Below, in pieces: positions 37,455 to 53,500 of a stretch of DNA of 64,000 nucleotides (the stretch's first letter is position 1; every line of letters begins with the position of its first letter). The DNA comes from Variovorax paradoxus (lineage in GTDB: Bacteria > Pseudomonadota > Gammaproteobacteria > Burkholderiales > Burkholderiaceae_C), in assembly GCF_022009635.1 (NCBI RefSeq), contig NZ_CP091716.1, positions 62,001 to 126,000 on the forward strand. The letters run 5' to 3'. The position numbers were made by a program, and so were the translations under genes. Below the pieces are notes generated by a model. The model did not search any database. It saw only the letters and a list, made by a program, of their open reading frames with translations, and had not been told where the DNA came from.

Positions 37455-38861
37455 CTATTTCCCAATGCAAAAGCGCGAAAAGATGACCCCCAGCAGGTCA
37501 TCGGCACCGAACTCCCCGGTGATCTCGTTCAGCGCGTTCTGCGCCAGCCGCAGTTCCTCGGCCAACAGGTCGAGCAACTGGGCCTGTGCCGCGAGGTGGC
37601 TCGCCGCCAGCGCCAGATGCGCTTCGACCTGGGCCAGCGCCTGCACATGGCGTGCGCGCGCCAAATACACGCCCTCGGGCACGGCTTGCCAGCCGGCCAT
37701 GGCCAGCAATTGCTCTCGCAATGCCTCGATGCCCAGGCCGGTCTTGGCGGACAGCGCGATGCCTTCGGCAGGCTCTGTCGAAGGCGCCGCGTCCTGCTTG
37801 TTCCAGACATCCAGCACCGGCACGCTCGCCGGCAGCTTGCGCCGCAGGCCCGCGAGGATCTCCGCGTCGGCGGCAGCGTAGTCCGGCAGGGCAGCGCGGG
37901 TCAGGTCGTGCAGGAACAGCACGGCGTCCGCGCTTTCGATCTGCCCCCACGCGCGCGCCACGCCGATCTGCTCGACCTCGTCGCTGCTCTCGCGCAGGCC
38001 GGCGGTGTCGGCCACATGCAGCGGCACGCCGTGGATCTGGATGGTCTGCGAGACCACGTCGCGCGTGGTGCCCGCCACCGCGCTCACGATGGCCAGTTCG
38101 GCGCCCGCCAGCGCGTTGAGCAGCGAGCTCTTGCCCGCGTTGGGCTGGCCCGCGATCACCACCTTGATGCCCTCGCGCAGCAGCGCACCCTGGCGCGCAC
38201 GCTGCTGCACGGCGGCCAGTTGCGACTGCAGCTTCGCCAGCTGCCCGGCCGCATCGGCCTTCTGCAGGAAGTCGATTTCTTCTTCCGGAAAGTCGAGCGT
38301 GGCTTCGACCAGCATGCGCAGGTGGATCAGCGCATCGCGCAGCGTGTGGATCTCGCGCGAGAAGGCACCAGACAGCGAGCGCCCGGCGCTGCGCGCGGCC
38401 GCTTCGGTGCTGGCGTCGATCAGGTCGGCAATCGCCTCGGCCTGCGCCAGGTCGATCTTGCCGTTGAGGAAGGCCCGCTGGCTGAACTCCCCCGGCTCGG
38501 CCACGCGCAGGCCGGGCAGGCGCGGGCGGCCTGTGACCGGATCGGGCTCGGCCGCCGCCTCGAGACAGCGCGCCAGCAGCAACTGCAGCACGACCGCGCC
38601 GCCGTGCGCCTGCAGCTCGAGCACGTCTTCGCCGGTGAAGGAATTCGGCGACGGAAAGTGAATGGCCAGGCCGTGGTCGACCGGCTCGCCGCCTGCATCG
38701 CGAAACGGCAGGTAGGTGGCTTCGCGCGGCTTGAGTACGCGGCCGCAGATGGCCTCGATCAGCGGCGCCAGCCGGGCCCCCGACACCCGCACGATGCCGA
38801 CCGCCCCGCGCCCCGAGGCAGTGGCGATGGCGACGATGGGATCGGTGGTTCGGGCGAGCAT
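37455..38861 (-). CDS. mnmE: MnmE, tRNA modification GTPase
   Basis: This 468-aa GTPase, with MnmG, installs cmnm5 on U34 of certain tRNAs. The N-terminal tetrahydrofolate domain starts [20 protein letters not shown]. The G domain has [12 protein letters not shown] (P-loop), DTAGLRES (switch II) and NKQD-type VLDVWNKQD, and the C-terminal FCIGK motif is present. Its location downstream of yidC is conserved around the origin in proteobacteria. Confidence 0.97.
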   Translation of the reverse strand: MLARTTDPIVAIATASGRGAVGIVRVSGARLAPLIEAICGRVLKPREATYLPFRDAGGEPVDHGLAIHFPSPNSFTGEDVLELQAHGGAVVLQLLLARCLEAAAEPDPVTGRPRLPGLRVAEPGEFSQRAFLNGKIDLAQAEAIADLIDASTEAAARSAGRSLSGAFSREIHTLRDALIHLRMLVEATLDFPEEEIDFLQKADAAGQLAKLQSQLAAVQQRARQGALLREGIKVVIAGQPNAGKSSLLNALAGAELAIVSAVAGTTRDVVSQTIQIHGVPLHVADTAGLRESSDEVEQIGVARAWGQIESADAVLFLHDLTRAALPDYAAADAEILAGLRRKLPASVPVLDVWNKQDAAPSTEPAEGIALSAKTGLGIEALREQLLAMAGWQAVPEGVYLARARHVQALAQVEAHLALAASHLAAQAQLLDLLAEELRLAQNALNEITGEFGADDLLGVIFSRFCIGK

Positions 38862-38879
38862 GGTGCGGATTCTTTCAGC

Positions 38880-38904
38880 AAAAAGGGCCGCTTACGCGGC
38901 CCTT
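38880..38904 (-). terminator. Intrinsic terminator between yidC and mnmE
   Basis: On the minus strand AAGGGCCGC, loop GTAA, GCGGCCCTT followed by TTTTT (38880-38904). It lies 33 bases after the yidC stop and just upstream of mnmE, ending the rpmH-yidC transcript, with partial read-through possible into mnmE. Confidence 0.88.
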
Positions 38905-38936
38905 CGTGGGATGGCTTGGATGCCGTGCGGCTGTTG

Positions 38937-40622
38937 CTACTTGGTGCCGAGCACGCCCAGGCGCTTGTTGATGAACCACTGCTGCGCGATCGACAGCACG
39001 TTGTTCGTGATCCAGTACAGCACCAGGCCGGCCGGGAAGAAGATGAACATCACGCTGAATGCGAGCGGCATGATCCACATCAGCTTGGCCTGCATCGGAT
39101 CGGGTGGCGTCGGGTTGAGCCAGGTCTGGAACAGCGAGGTGGCCGTCATGACGATCGGCAGGATGTACCAGGGGTCCGGTGCCGACAGGTCGCTGATCCA
39201 GCCGATCCACGGTGCATGGCGCATTTCGACCGACGACAGCAGCACCCAATACAGCGCGATGAACACCGGAATCTGGATCACGATGGGGAAGCAGCCGCCC
39301 ATCGGATTGACCTTCTCGGTCTTGTAGATCCGCATCATCTCTTGCTGCATTTCCTGCGGCTTGTCCTTCAGCCGCTCGCGCATTTCCATGATCTTCGGAT
39401 TGATGGCCTTCATCTTGGCCATGCTGGCGTAGGCCTTGGCGTTGAGCCAGTAGAAGGCCGCCTTCAGCAGCACCACCAGCGCGACGATCGACCAGCCCCA
39501 GTTGCCCAGGATGCCGTGCAGCTGGGTAAGCAGCCAGTACAGCGGCTTGGAGATGATCGCGAAGATGCCGTAGTCCTTCACCAGGTCCAGGCCCGGTGCG
39601 ATGGCTTCGAGCTTCTTTTCTTCCTCAGGACCGGCGAACAGCGCGCTGTTCACGACCTGCGTGGCGCCCGGGGCGATCTTCGGCAGCGTGGCCACCATCG
39701 AAACGGTGAACAGGTTGTCGCCCAGGTCCTTCACGCGGAACTCGCGGCGCAGCTGTTCGCTGGCCGGGTCGCCCTTGAGCAGCCAGGCCGACGCGAAGTA
39801 ATGCTGCACCATCGCGATCCAGCCGTCGTTGGCCGGCGGTGGCGGTTCGATCTTGCCCTTGGCGATGTCCTTGAAGTCCAGCTTGTGGAACTTCTTCTCG
39901 TTGGTGTACGCGGCCGGGCCGGTGAAGGTGTTGGTGCCGAACATGGTGCCGGCGGCCACGGTGCCGTGACGCAGCAGCTGCATGTAGAGCAGGGCGTCGC
40001 GCGGCTGGTCGCTCACATTGACGACTTCGTGGCGCACGCCGATGGCGTAGTCACCGCGGTGGAACACATAGGTCTTGACGTACTTCAGGCCGCCGACGGG
40101 TGCGCTTTCGAAGCTCACTTCCAGCGTGTTCTGGCCGTCGGCCATTTCACGCGGGCCGGCCTTCGGCGTCATCTGCGTCAGGTGGTTGGGGAAAGCCTCG
40201 CCGGCCACCGGGTTCAGCAGGCCGGTCTGCGCGACGTAGCGCGTGGCGGGCGAGCCGTCTTCGAACAGCACGACATGCTTGCTGCGGTCGGCTTCGTCGT
40301 ACTTCAGCAGTTCGAGGTAGTTGACCGTGGCGCCTTCGCTGTCGATCGTGGCCTTGAACAGGTCGGTGGTGACGTTGACCTTCTCGCGCGGCGCGGCCGG
40401 CAAGGCCGACGTCGGCACGGCACCCGCGCTGCCGGGGGCGGCGGACGCGGTGGGCACGCCGTTGGCGGTGGCGGGCGTGCCGGCGGCCGGGGCGGTGACG
40501 GCCGGCTTGCTCGACGGCAGGAAGGTCGGCTTGTTGCCGTTGAAGACCTGCCATTGGTCCCACAGCAACACCAGCGAGAACCCAAAAATCACCCACAGTA
40601 TCGTGCGGCGGATATCGTTCAT
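38937..40622 (-). CDS. yidC: YidC, membrane protein insertase
   Basis: This 561-aa Oxa1/YidC insertase integrates and folds inner-membrane proteins. An N-terminal transmembrane helix (TILWVIFGFSLVLLWDQWQV) is followed by the periplasmic beta-domain. The conserved five-helix core starts near residue 355 (YGIFAIISKPLYWLLTQLHG) and contains GGCFPIVIQIPVFIALYWV. It overlaps the yidD stop by 4 bases. Full length. Confidence 0.97.
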   Translation of the reverse strand: MNDIRRTILWVIFGFSLVLLWDQWQVFNGNKPTFLPSSKPAVTAPAAGTPATANGVPTASAAPGSAGAVPTSALPAAPREKVNVTTDLFKATIDSEGATVNYLELLKYDEADRSKHVVLFEDGSPATRYVAQTGLLNPVAGEAFPNHLTQMTPKAGPREMADGQNTLEVSFESAPVGGLKYVKTYVFHRGDYAIGVRHEVVNVSDQPRDALLYMQLLRHGTVAAGTMFGTNTFTGPAAYTNEKKFHKLDFKDIAKGKIEPPPPANDGWIAMVQHYFASAWLLKGDPASEQLRREFRVKDLGDNLFTVSMVATLPKIAPGATQVVNSALFAGPEEEKKLEAIAPGLDLVKDYGIFAIISKPLYWLLTQLHGILGNWGWSIVALVVLLKAAFYWLNAKAYASMAKMKAINPKIMEMRERLKDKPQEMQQEMMRIYKTEKVNPMGGCFPIVIQIPVFIALYWVLLSSVEMRHAPWIGWISDLSAPDPWYILPIVMTATSLFQTWLNPTPPDPMQAKLMWIMPLAFSVMFIFFPAGLVLYWITNNVLSIAQQWFINKRLGVLGTK

Positions 40623-40906
40623 GACGAAGACTTCTTGTCGGAGGAGAGAAGAGACGAAAACAGCGATCCTGACTTGTCAGTGCGACGCTGTGATTTCGGT
40701 GGAACCGGATCGTGGCCGCCCTGGCACCAGGGCTGGCAGCGCGCGATGCGGTGCAGAGTCAGGTAGCTGCCCTTGAGCGCGCCGTGCACCTCGAGCGCCT
40801 CGATCGAATACACCGAGCATGTCGGCGTGAAGCGGCACGACTGGCCGAGCCAGGGGCTCAGCAGCAGTCTGTAGGCCTTCACGAAGCCGATCAGCAGGCG
40901 TTTCAT
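40619..40906 (-). CDS. yidD: YidD, membrane protein insertion efficiency factor
   Basis: This 95-aa small protein has the YidD signature YRLLLSPWLGQSCRFTPTCS and an HRIARCQPWCQGGHDPVP ending. It sits at the membrane and helps YidC-mediated insertion. Overlaps by 4 bases with rnpA upstream and yidC downstream place it in one operon. Confidence 0.95.
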   Translation of the reverse strand: MKRLLIGFVKAYRLLLSPWLGQSCRFTPTCSVYSIEALEVHGALKGSYLTLHRIARCQPWCQGGHDPVPPKSQRRTDKSGSLFSSLLSSDKKSSS

Positions 40907-41325
40907 GATGATGAGGAAGAGGCAGGCGCGGAAGAAGAGGGCGCCGGCGTGCGCGCGGCCCGTGCCAGCAGTTGCTGGAGTTCGGCGCGAACGGCGCTCT
41001 TGAGCTTGTCTGAGGTGGCGCTCACGAATTCCTTGCGGTCGAAGCCCGCGCGCAGCCGCACCACGTGCGCGGCACGTGGCAAAACGACACCCTGAGCGGC
41101 GCTCACGGCGTAGATCTGGCGCTTGATGGCGTTGCGCGTGACCGCGCGACGCGCCCAGCGCTTGGGCACCATGGCACCCAGCCAGACGTCGTCGGACGCG
41201 AACAGCGGCGGTGCGCCCGATGCGGAATCGAGCGCACAGCGATGCAATGCGAAATGAGCAGTGCGCGCCACGGTGGCACCTGCGAGGACGGCCTGGAATT
41301 GCGCGCGGGTCTTGAGCCGCTGCAT
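40903..41325 (-). CDS. rnpA: RnpA, RNase P protein component
   Basis: This 140-aa protein subunit of ribonuclease P has the RNR-type motif WARRAVTRNAIKRQIYAV. It starts MQRLKTRAQFQAVL (ATG at 41325); the longer upstream frame covers the space to rpmH and is not coding. The C-terminal tail is a run of Ser/Ala/Pro. The end overlaps yidD by 4 bases. Confidence 0.93.
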   Translation of the reverse strand: MQRLKTRAQFQAVLAGATVARTAHFALHRCALDSASGAPPLFASDDVWLGAMVPKRWARRAVTRNAIKRQIYAVSAAQGVVLPRAAHVVRLRAGFDRKEFVSATSDKLKSAVRAELQQLLARAARTPAPSSSAPASSSSS

Positions 41326-41426
41326 GGAAGCCTGGCCGCGCACGTCGTTACCGGTCAGGCCGGACGCACCGGCCGCGGAAGCTGGCGCTGACGTATCGGC
41401 TGCTGGCAACGGCAGGTGGGCTGCCG

Positions 41427-41561
41427 TCAGACGGCCAGGCGCTTGCGGCCCTTGGCGCGGCGTGCGTTGATGACGGCACGGCCGCCGCGGGTCTTCATGC
41501 GGACCAGGAAGCCGTGGGTACGGGCGCGGCGGACTTTGGAAGCTTGATAAGTGCGTTTCAT
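41427..41561 (-). CDS. rpmH: Ribosomal protein bL34
   Basis: This 44-codon gene encodes [20 protein letters not shown], followed by [20 protein letters not shown] and RLAV, the complete L34. It lies just left of the origin and 101 bases upstream of rnpA, the conserved rpmH-rnpA pair. Confidence 0.97.
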   Translation of the reverse strand: MKRTYQASKVRRARTHGFLVRMKTRGGRAVINARRAKGRKRLAV

Positions 41562-41903
41562 GATGATTTCCTAATTCCCTGTTCGCGCGGACTCTCTGCC
41601 TGAAAAAGCATGAGAAGCCAGCGGGGCGCCGGGGGAGCGTGTTGGGATGACCCAGGGATAACCCCTGAACTCCTACTCCTAGCTCCAGTGACGAACGCAA
41701 AGAGGTTTTCAGGGAAACCCGCAATTATCGCAAACATTGGCCGCCCGAACAATCTTCGACTGGATTTGCGGGCCTTTCGGCATCCGGGACAGCGTGTGGA
41801 TAAGGTTTTGACAAGTTAGAATGCCAGCCGCCTTCCAGCAGAGAATATCCACAATACCTATACCAAGAAATGCCCGAAGGTCTCATCACTTTTTCTCCCG
41901 CCC
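41562..41903. other. oriC: Probable oriC region between rpmH and dnaA
   Basis: This 342-base non-coding gap between the divergent rpmH and dnaA genes contains one perfect DnaA box (TGTGGATAA, 41795-41803, reverse of TTATCCACA). A one-mismatch box TATCCACAA lies at 41846-41854. AT-richer stretches lie between about 41715 and 41880. It also holds the rpmH and dnaA promoters. Only two clear boxes are visible, so part of the origin could lie elsewhere. Confidence 0.65.
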
Positions 41904-43283
<1,380 letters not shown>

Positions 43284-43371
43284 AGCCAGATGTCATCCAG
43301 GATGCCCCTCGCGACAGCGGAGAATGGCGTCTTACAAGCTGATTCAAAGAGATAGAGAAGAGGAAGAAGAC

Positions 43372-47224
<3,853 letters not shown>

Positions 47225-47250
47225 GCCTTCCAGGCTTCCCAGCACCCCAG

Positions 47251-47277
47251 AACGCCCGGCCCTTGCCGGGCGTTTTG
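47251..47277 (+). terminator. Intrinsic terminator after gyrB
   Basis: AACGCCCGGC, loop CCTT, GCCGGGCGTT (perfect 10-base stem, 47251-47274) followed by TTGC. It separates gyrB from the AAA+ cluster, so that cluster needs its own promoter within about 47278-47383. Confidence 0.92.
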
Positions 47278-47383
47278 CTTGGCGGATGCGTCAAACCCTT
47301 GAGGCAGAATCTCCGCCAATTTCGTTCGTGCCCACAGGACTCTTCCCATTCCCTCCAGCCTCGCCTTCTTCGAACTGACCACC

Positions 47384-50300
47384 GTGGCCGGCGATACCGT
47401 CGTCACGTCGCTGGCCTTTCCCGAGATGGCGTGGCTCGGCAGCAGCGCGCATGCGATGGCCCGGCGCATGGCGCAGGCAGTGCAGTCGCACCTGATCGAC
47501 AAGGGCCGCTACCTCGAGGCCGTGCAGATCAGCGATCCGCCGGCATTCGAGCGCCATGAGTTCGATGTCGACCTGCCGGGCGGCAGCGACCCGCTGCTGC
47601 ACCCGCCGCGCCGCTGCCACCATGTCGCGTTTCTCTCCAGCGGCCCGGCGAACACGCCCTGCATCGGCTACGTGCCCGCTCTGGGCATCGTCGCGCTCGC
47701 CGAGGCGGAGCGCCTGCGCGAAGCCGTGAGCGAAGCCATCGTGCTCGAACACCGTCGCGCCGGCCGGCAGACCGACGTGCGGCGCCAGGTGGCGGCCCAA
47801 TGGTTCGAGCAGGTCGAGCTGACGCAATTGCCGCTCGACCTCGTGTTCCACAGCGCCGAAGCATTGCGCAAGCTGAAGGACGATCGCGCCAAGCCGCTGC
47901 TTCCCACGGTGGCCGACGAGATGAGCGTCGGCTCGCGCACCGCCATCGGACTGGCCGTGCCGCTGACCGCTTTGCAGCGCGCGGCGGAGGGCCGGTTCGC
48001 GCGCAGCGTGCTGGTCGTCGGCGCGGAAAGCAGCGGCAAGACGGCTCTGATCCACCAGTACGCGCGCGAGCGCCGCGACCGCGCCGCCGGCTCTCCGTGG
48101 GAAACCAGCGCGGCACGACTCATCCAGGGCCTGACGCGCGACGGCAGTTGGCAGCAGGCGCTGACCACGCTGTGCCGCGAACTGGCCACGCGCGAAGTGG
48201 TGCTCTATGTCGGCCACCTTGCCGAGCTGTTCGAGGTCGGGCAATACCAGGGCAACAGCATCAGCCTCGGCGATGCCTTGCGCGAGCCGCTGGCCCGCGG
48301 CCAGTTGATGGTGCTGGCCGAAGCCACGCCCGCCGAACTCTCGCAGATCGACTTGCGCAGCCCCGGCTTCTCGGCGCTGTTCCAGACGCTGCGCCTGCCC
48401 GAACTGCCCGAGGCCGAGCAGGAACGCACGATGCTCGCCGCAGTGGCGGCGCTCGCGGCGCAGCACCGCGTCGCGGTGTCGCCGGATGCGGTGTCCGAGC
48501 TGATCGCGCTGCAGCGCCGCTTTTCGCCGTACTCGGGCTTCCCGGGCAAAGGCATCCGCTTCTTCGAAGAACTGATCCTGCACGTGCGCGGCCAGCAGGG
48601 CGCGGTGATCGGGCGCGACGATGCGCTCGCCGCGTTCTGCGCCGAGACCGGCATGCCGCGTCGCATGCTCGACGCGCGGCTGCCGCTCTCGCTCGACGAA
48701 GTCGACGGCTTTTTCCGCAGCCGCCTGTTCGGCCAGCCCGAGGCGCTGTCGGTGGTGACGAATCTGCTGGTCGCCACCAAGGCCGGGCTCGCGCGCGGCG
48801 GCAAGCCGATCGCGTCGATGCTGCTGATCGGCCCGACCGGCGTGGGCAAGACGGAGACGGCCAAGGCGTTGGCCGAATTCATGTTCGGCGATCCGCGCCG
48901 CATGATCCGCATCGACATGAGCGAGTACGCCGACCCCGCCGCCGTGCTGCGCCTGCTCGGCGATCTTGGCGGCGACGAGGGCGTGCTGATCGGCGCGGTG
49001 CGGCGCCAGCCGTTCTCCGTCGTGCTGTTCGACGAACTCGAAAAAGCCCACCCCAGCTTCTTCGACCTGCTGCTGCAGGTACTCGGAGAAGGCCGCCTCA
49101 CCGGCGGCGACGGCCTCACCGCCAACTTCTGCGGCAGCTTCGTGGTGATGACGTCGAACCTGGGCGCGGAGGCGATGCAGCGCATGCCGATGGGCCTGGG
49201 CGCGGTGCGCGGCGATCCGCGCGCCCATTTCGAGCAGGCGGTGCAGCAGGCTTTGCGCCCCGAGCTGTTCAATCGCATCGACCACATCGTGCCCTTCGCC
49301 CCGTTGTCGGCCACCGAGCGCGCACCGATCTTCGGGCGCGAGATGACGCTGCTGCGCAAGCGGGAAGGCCTGCTCGAACGCAGCGCCGAACTGACGCTCG
49401 ACGACGACGTTGCCGCCCGTCTCGCCGCGCTGCCCGGCGACGAGCGCTACGGCGCCCGCGACGTGCAGCGCGTGCTGCGCCGGCAACTGCTGCTGCCCCT
49501 CGCACATGCGCTGGCACCGCATGCCTATGTCACGCCGCTGGCCGTGCGCATCGGCGCGGGCGACACCGGCCAGCCGCTGGGCGTGCGCGCCGACCCGCTG
49601 CAGCGCCCGGTCGACAACGCGCCGCTGCTGGCCGCCGAGGCATTGGCCGACGCGCGCCGCCATTGGCAACGCGTGACCGAAGGGCCGCTCTTCGTGAACC
49701 TGGTGAACCAGGTGTTCCGCCTCGACGACGAGCGGCGCCGCTACGAGAAGAAGCGCAACCGCGCACCGCACTTGCCGCACTGGGACGGCACGCCGTCCGC
49801 CAGCCGCGCCCGCACCTTGGCCGCTGTGCAACAGACGGCACAGGGCTTGTTCGCCGAGATCATGACGCTCGAGGGGCAAGCCCTGCTCGCGCTGGTAGGC
49901 GAGTCCGATGCGCCGCCAGACATCGCCGCGTGGCGCACCCGCTTCACCGCGTTCAAGCAGCAGGCCTTTCATGCCGTGCGGCCGGACAGCGGCGTGTGCA
50001 CCGTGGGCCTTTACGCCGCGCCGGCATTGGCCACCACACTGCATGACGCGTGGTGCGAACTCGCGGCGCTTGCCGGCTTCGAATTCCGCCCGCAGGTGGT
50101 GCGGCTCGGCGACGAACCCCGCAAACCCGCGCCTCCAGCCGACGCAGAGGCGCGCGAGGAAAAGCGCGAGGAAAAATCAGAAGACGAGGCCCCGCCCAGC
50201 CCCTACCTGAAGTTTCCCTGGCCGCAGGCATCGAGCCGCAAGAGCCTGATCGTGGGCTTCGAGATCGAACTCAAGGGACCGGCGGTGTTCGACTACTTCC

Positions 50301-50587
50301 GCCAGGAGGGCGGCGTCTGGCGCATCTGGGTCGGCGACCGCAACAAGTCGGACGCCTGGGTTTCGGTGCGCAGCGGCACGCTCTCCAACTTCGAGACGCC
50401 GCACAACGTGCACCGCCAGCATTTCTTCGACAGCCGGCCTGTGCACCGCTTTCTGAGGGACGGCATGCTGGCCGCGCAGCAGGCCGACTGGAAAACCTCG
50501 TTCCCGGACGCACCCGCCTGGAAGCGTGCGCTCGACGCGCAGTTCGACGCGCTCATGGACCGCATGCTGCTCGGGGAGGACGACTGA
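47384..50587 (+). CDS. ClpB-like double-AAA+ protein with C-terminal release-factor-like domain (protein 1)
   Basis: This is a protein of about 1067 aa. The N-terminal ~190 residues are family-specific, not the Clp_N repeat. AAA module 1 has Walker A GAESSGKT (213-220), but its Walker B reads VVLYVGHLAEL, with Gly-His in place of Asp-Glu. Module 2 has GPTGVGKT (483-490), VVLFDE (546-551) and Arg finger RPELFNRID, but no GYVG pore loop. A ~370-residue tail contains KGPAVFDYFRQEGGVWRIW, which resembles the PCRF domain of release factors. No ATG exists in frame; GTG 47384, CTG 47375 or ATT 47348 could be the start. It overlaps the next gene by one base. Confidence 0.85.
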   Translation: MAGDTVVTSLAFPEMAWLGSSAHAMARRMAQAVQSHLIDKGRYLEAVQISDPPAFERHEFDVDLPGGSDPLLHPPRRCHHVAFLSSGPANTPCIGYVPALGIVALAEAERLREAVSEAIVLEHRRAGRQTDVRRQVAAQWFEQVELTQLPLDLVFHSAEALRKLKDDRAKPLLPTVADEMSVGSRTAIGLAVPLTALQRAAEGRFARSVLVVGAESSGKTALIHQYARERRDRAAGSPWETSAARLIQGLTRDGSWQQALTTLCRELATREVVLYVGHLAELFEVGQYQGNSISLGDALREPLARGQLMVLAEATPAELSQIDLRSPGFSALFQTLRLPELPEAEQERTMLAAVAALAAQHRVAVSPDAVSELIALQRRFSPYSGFPGKGIRFFEELILHVRGQQGAVIGRDDALAAFCAETGMPRRMLDARLPLSLDEVDGFFRSRLFGQPEALSVVTNLLVATKAGLARGGKPIASMLLIGPTGVGKTETAKALAEFMFGDPRRMIRIDMSEYADPAAVLRLLGDLGGDEGVLIGAVRRQPFSVVLFDELEKAHPSFFDLLLQVLGEGRLTGGDGLTANFCGSFVVMTSNLGAEAMQRMPMGLGAVRGDPRAHFEQAVQQALRPELFNRIDHIVPFAPLSATERAPIFGREMTLLRKREGLLERSAELTLDDDVAARLAALPGDERYGARDVQRVLRRQLLLPLAHALAPHAYVTPLAVRIGAGDTGQPLGVRADPLQRPVDNAPLLAAEALADARRHWQRVTEGPLFVNLVNQVFRLDDERRRYEKKRNRAPHLPHWDGTPSASRARTLAAVQQTAQGLFAEIMTLEGQALLALVGESDAPPDIAAWRTRFTAFKQQAFHAVRPDSGVCTVGLYAAPALATTLHDAWCELAALAGFEFRPQVVRLGDEPRKPAPPADAEAREEKREEKSEDEAPPSPYLKFPWPQASSRKSLIVGFEIELKGPAVFDYFRQEGGVWRIWVGDRNKSDAWVSVRSGTLSNFETPHNVHRQHFFDSRPVHRFLRDGMLAAQQADWKTSFPDAPAWKRALDAQFDALMDRMLLGEDD

Positions 50588-53500
50588 TGAGCGGACGCGG
50601 CAGCCTGCGCATCCCGGTTTTCGTCACGCATCGCAAGGAGGCGGGCTACCGGCTGCGCTGCCTGTTCCTGCCGGAGATCGACGCGACGGCCATGCGCTAC
50701 GAAGCGGCGCTGAACAAGTTGCGCCAGGCGGTCGTGCATCACTTTCGCGGCACCCGCAGTACGCGCGCCACGCTCGACGAGCGCCTGTGGCTCGGCTTTG
50801 CGCCTGAACTGCGTTTCGAACTCGTGCCGCTGGGTTTCGACAGCGGCCGCCGCTGGATCGAAGGCGCATTTGCCGCGGCCCACTTCACCGTCGGCGCACG
50901 CCGCTACGCCTGCCTGCCGCAGCTCGACGGCATGGTGGCCGACCTCGGTGAACTGCATCTGGACAAGGGGCAACGCACCGAGCGGCTGGTGGCCAGCATT
51001 CAGGCCTGGTTCCGTGAACAGCGCAAGGAGCGGGGCGACGCCTTCGACCCGCAGCGCTGCCTGGCCGCGCCGAACGACGAACTCGGCGAGCTCGAAATCT
51101 CGATGCACCTGGCTCAGGGCCGCTTCCCGTTCGAGAGCGAGCACGACCTGCGCGCCGCGATGCGCGACGACGGCATCGGCGACGGGCCGACCGAGATGGC
51201 GCGCGCCGCCGTCGATCTGAACGATCTTTATCCGGATGAGCTGACCCAGGCGATCCTGCGCGACGAGGCCATCGAGGAACTGGGCCGCGCGATCTACCGG
51301 CCCGACGGCGGCGCCGGCGCCATCGTGCTCGTGGGTCCGCGCGGCGCCGGCAAGACGGCGCTGGTGCATGGCGCACTGCGGCAGTTCATGGTCTCCGAAA
51401 CGGGCCGCGACCGCGCGAAGCTGCAGAAGATCTGGCATCTCGACCCGATGCGCGTGATCTCCGGCATGAGCGTGATCGGCCAGTGGCAGCGCCGCATGGC
51501 CGTGCTGCTGCAGCATCTGCAGTTCCGCCTGCGCGACGACTTCCGCATCGCCAGGCCCGATCACTTGTACTGCGACAACCTCGTCGCGCTGCTGGCCATC
51601 GGCAAGAGTTCGCAGAACACGCTGACGCTGGCCGACGTGCTGCGCCCGCTGCTCGAGAAGCGCGCCTTCACCATGATCGGCGAAGCCACGCCCGAGGCCT
51701 GGCAGAAGGTGCAGCAGCGCGACCGCCGCTTTGCCGACCTGTTCCGCGTGATCCGCGTCGATCCGCCGCCGCGCGAGGCGGCCATCCGCATCGTCGCCTG
51801 GCGCCGCGCCGAACTGGAGCGCCAGCACGAGTGCCGCATCTCCGCCGCCGCGGTGGCCGAGCTGCTGAAGATGGAGCGCCGCTTCGCCGCCGACGAGGTG
51901 CTGCCGGGCTCGGCGATCCGCGTGCTCGACCGGCTCGCCGTGCGCCATGCGCGCGGGGAGGTCGGCCGCGCCGAAGTGCTGGCCGCCTACACCGCGGCGT
52001 ATCACTTCCGCGAGAAGCTGTTCTCCCGCCAGATCGGCCTGGCACCAGCGGAAGCCGCGGCGCATTTCGCGGCGCGGCTGATCGGCCAGCCCGAGGCGCG
52101 CGCGCAGCTGGTCGATGTGATCGCGCTAATCAAGTCCGGCCTCGCGGCGCCGGGCAAGCCGCTGTCGTCGCTGCTCTTCATCGGACCGACCGGCGTCGGC
52201 AAGAGCGAGGCGGCGAAGCTGCTGGCCGACTACCTGTTCGAGGACGAGGGCGGCCTGGTGCGCTTCGACATGAACGAATACGTCGACGGCGATGCGACCG
52301 GCCGCCTCATCGGCGACGCCTACCGCCCCGACGGCCAGCTCACCGCCGCCGTGCGCCAGCGCCGAGCCTGCGTGCTGCTGCTCGACGAAATCGAGAAAGC
52401 CCATCCGTCCGTGCACGACCTGCTGCTGCAGGTGCTCGGCGAAGGCCGGCTGACCGATGCGCTGGGCCGCACCACCGACTTCTCGCAATGCGTGGTCGTG
52501 CTCACCTCGAACCTCGGCGCCGCCGCGGCGAGCCGCCATACCGGCTTCGTGCGGCAGGAAGCCGACGTGGCGCATACCTACCGCGAGGCGGTCGAGCGTT
52601 TCTTCCGGCCCGAATTCCTGAACCGCATCGACCAGGTCGTCGGCTTCACGCCGCTGGGCGCGGACGACATCGCCGCCATCGCCCGGCTGCAGCTGGAGCG
52701 CGTGCTGGCGCGCGATGGCTTCGTGCGCAGGCTGACCTTCCTGAATGTGTCGGCACAGGCGCTGGACCACTTGGCGCGGCTCGGTCACGACGAGACGCTC
52801 GGCGCGCGGGCGCTGAAACGCGGCATCGAGCGAGCACTGACGCAGCCCATCGCGCAGCGCCTGGCGTCTTCGCACAGCGGCCAGCCGATGCTGCTGGACG
52901 TGAGCTTCGGCGAGGGCGGCCTGACGACCCGGGCCACCGTGCTCGACTACGCCGTGCGGCGCGCGGTGCCGCTGCCGGAAGACACCGGGTCGGCGGCCGG
53001 CTACCAGGCGCTCGCGGGCATTGCCGACGCGCTGCACGAACGCCTGCGCGCGCAGCTCGACGCAGCGCCGGCGGAACCTGAAGCACTGGCGCTGCGCGCG
53101 CTGCAGGTGCGGCTGGACCCGCTGCGCGAGGTGCTGGCACGCCGCAGCTGGGATCTTTCGGAGCGCCGCGTGGCGCCGGGGCGCACGGTCAAGCAGAACC
53201 AGCCGCGGCCACGCGAGTGGCGCGTGGCGAGCCGCCAGCAGGCGCTCGACGAGCTGATGGTGCAGCAGGACATCCGGGAATTCTTCGAGCAACTGTTTGC
53301 CGGCGCGTCACCGGTGCGCGGCATGGACACCGAACTCGTGCGCTGGCAGCTCGAGATCGACCAGCTGGCGAGCCGCGCCGACAGCCTTGGCCGGCATGGC
53401 ATCGAGCGAGTGGCGGTGGAGATCGTGCCGCTGCAGACCGGCGCCGGCGAGGCCACGGTCCGGACGGCATGGGCCGACTACGCAGCGCTGATCGCGCAGC

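Noticed and set aside
37428..40766. A 1112-codon plus-strand open frame opposite mnmE and yidC
   Set aside because: Antisense shadow of two well-defined genes; the composition (R, Q, H, G, V) is typical of reversed high-GC coding sequence.
41808..41813. TTGACA upstream of dnaA as a -35 box
   Set aside because: No acceptable -10 sequence lies 16-18 bases downstream; TAGAAT is only 3 bases away. I do not call a promoter here.
50050..50586. In-frame upstream extension of the second AAA+ gene
   Set aside because: It lies entirely within the coding end of protein 1 in another frame. The ATG at 50587 with the TGATG junction and an N-terminus matching the paralogues is the better start.
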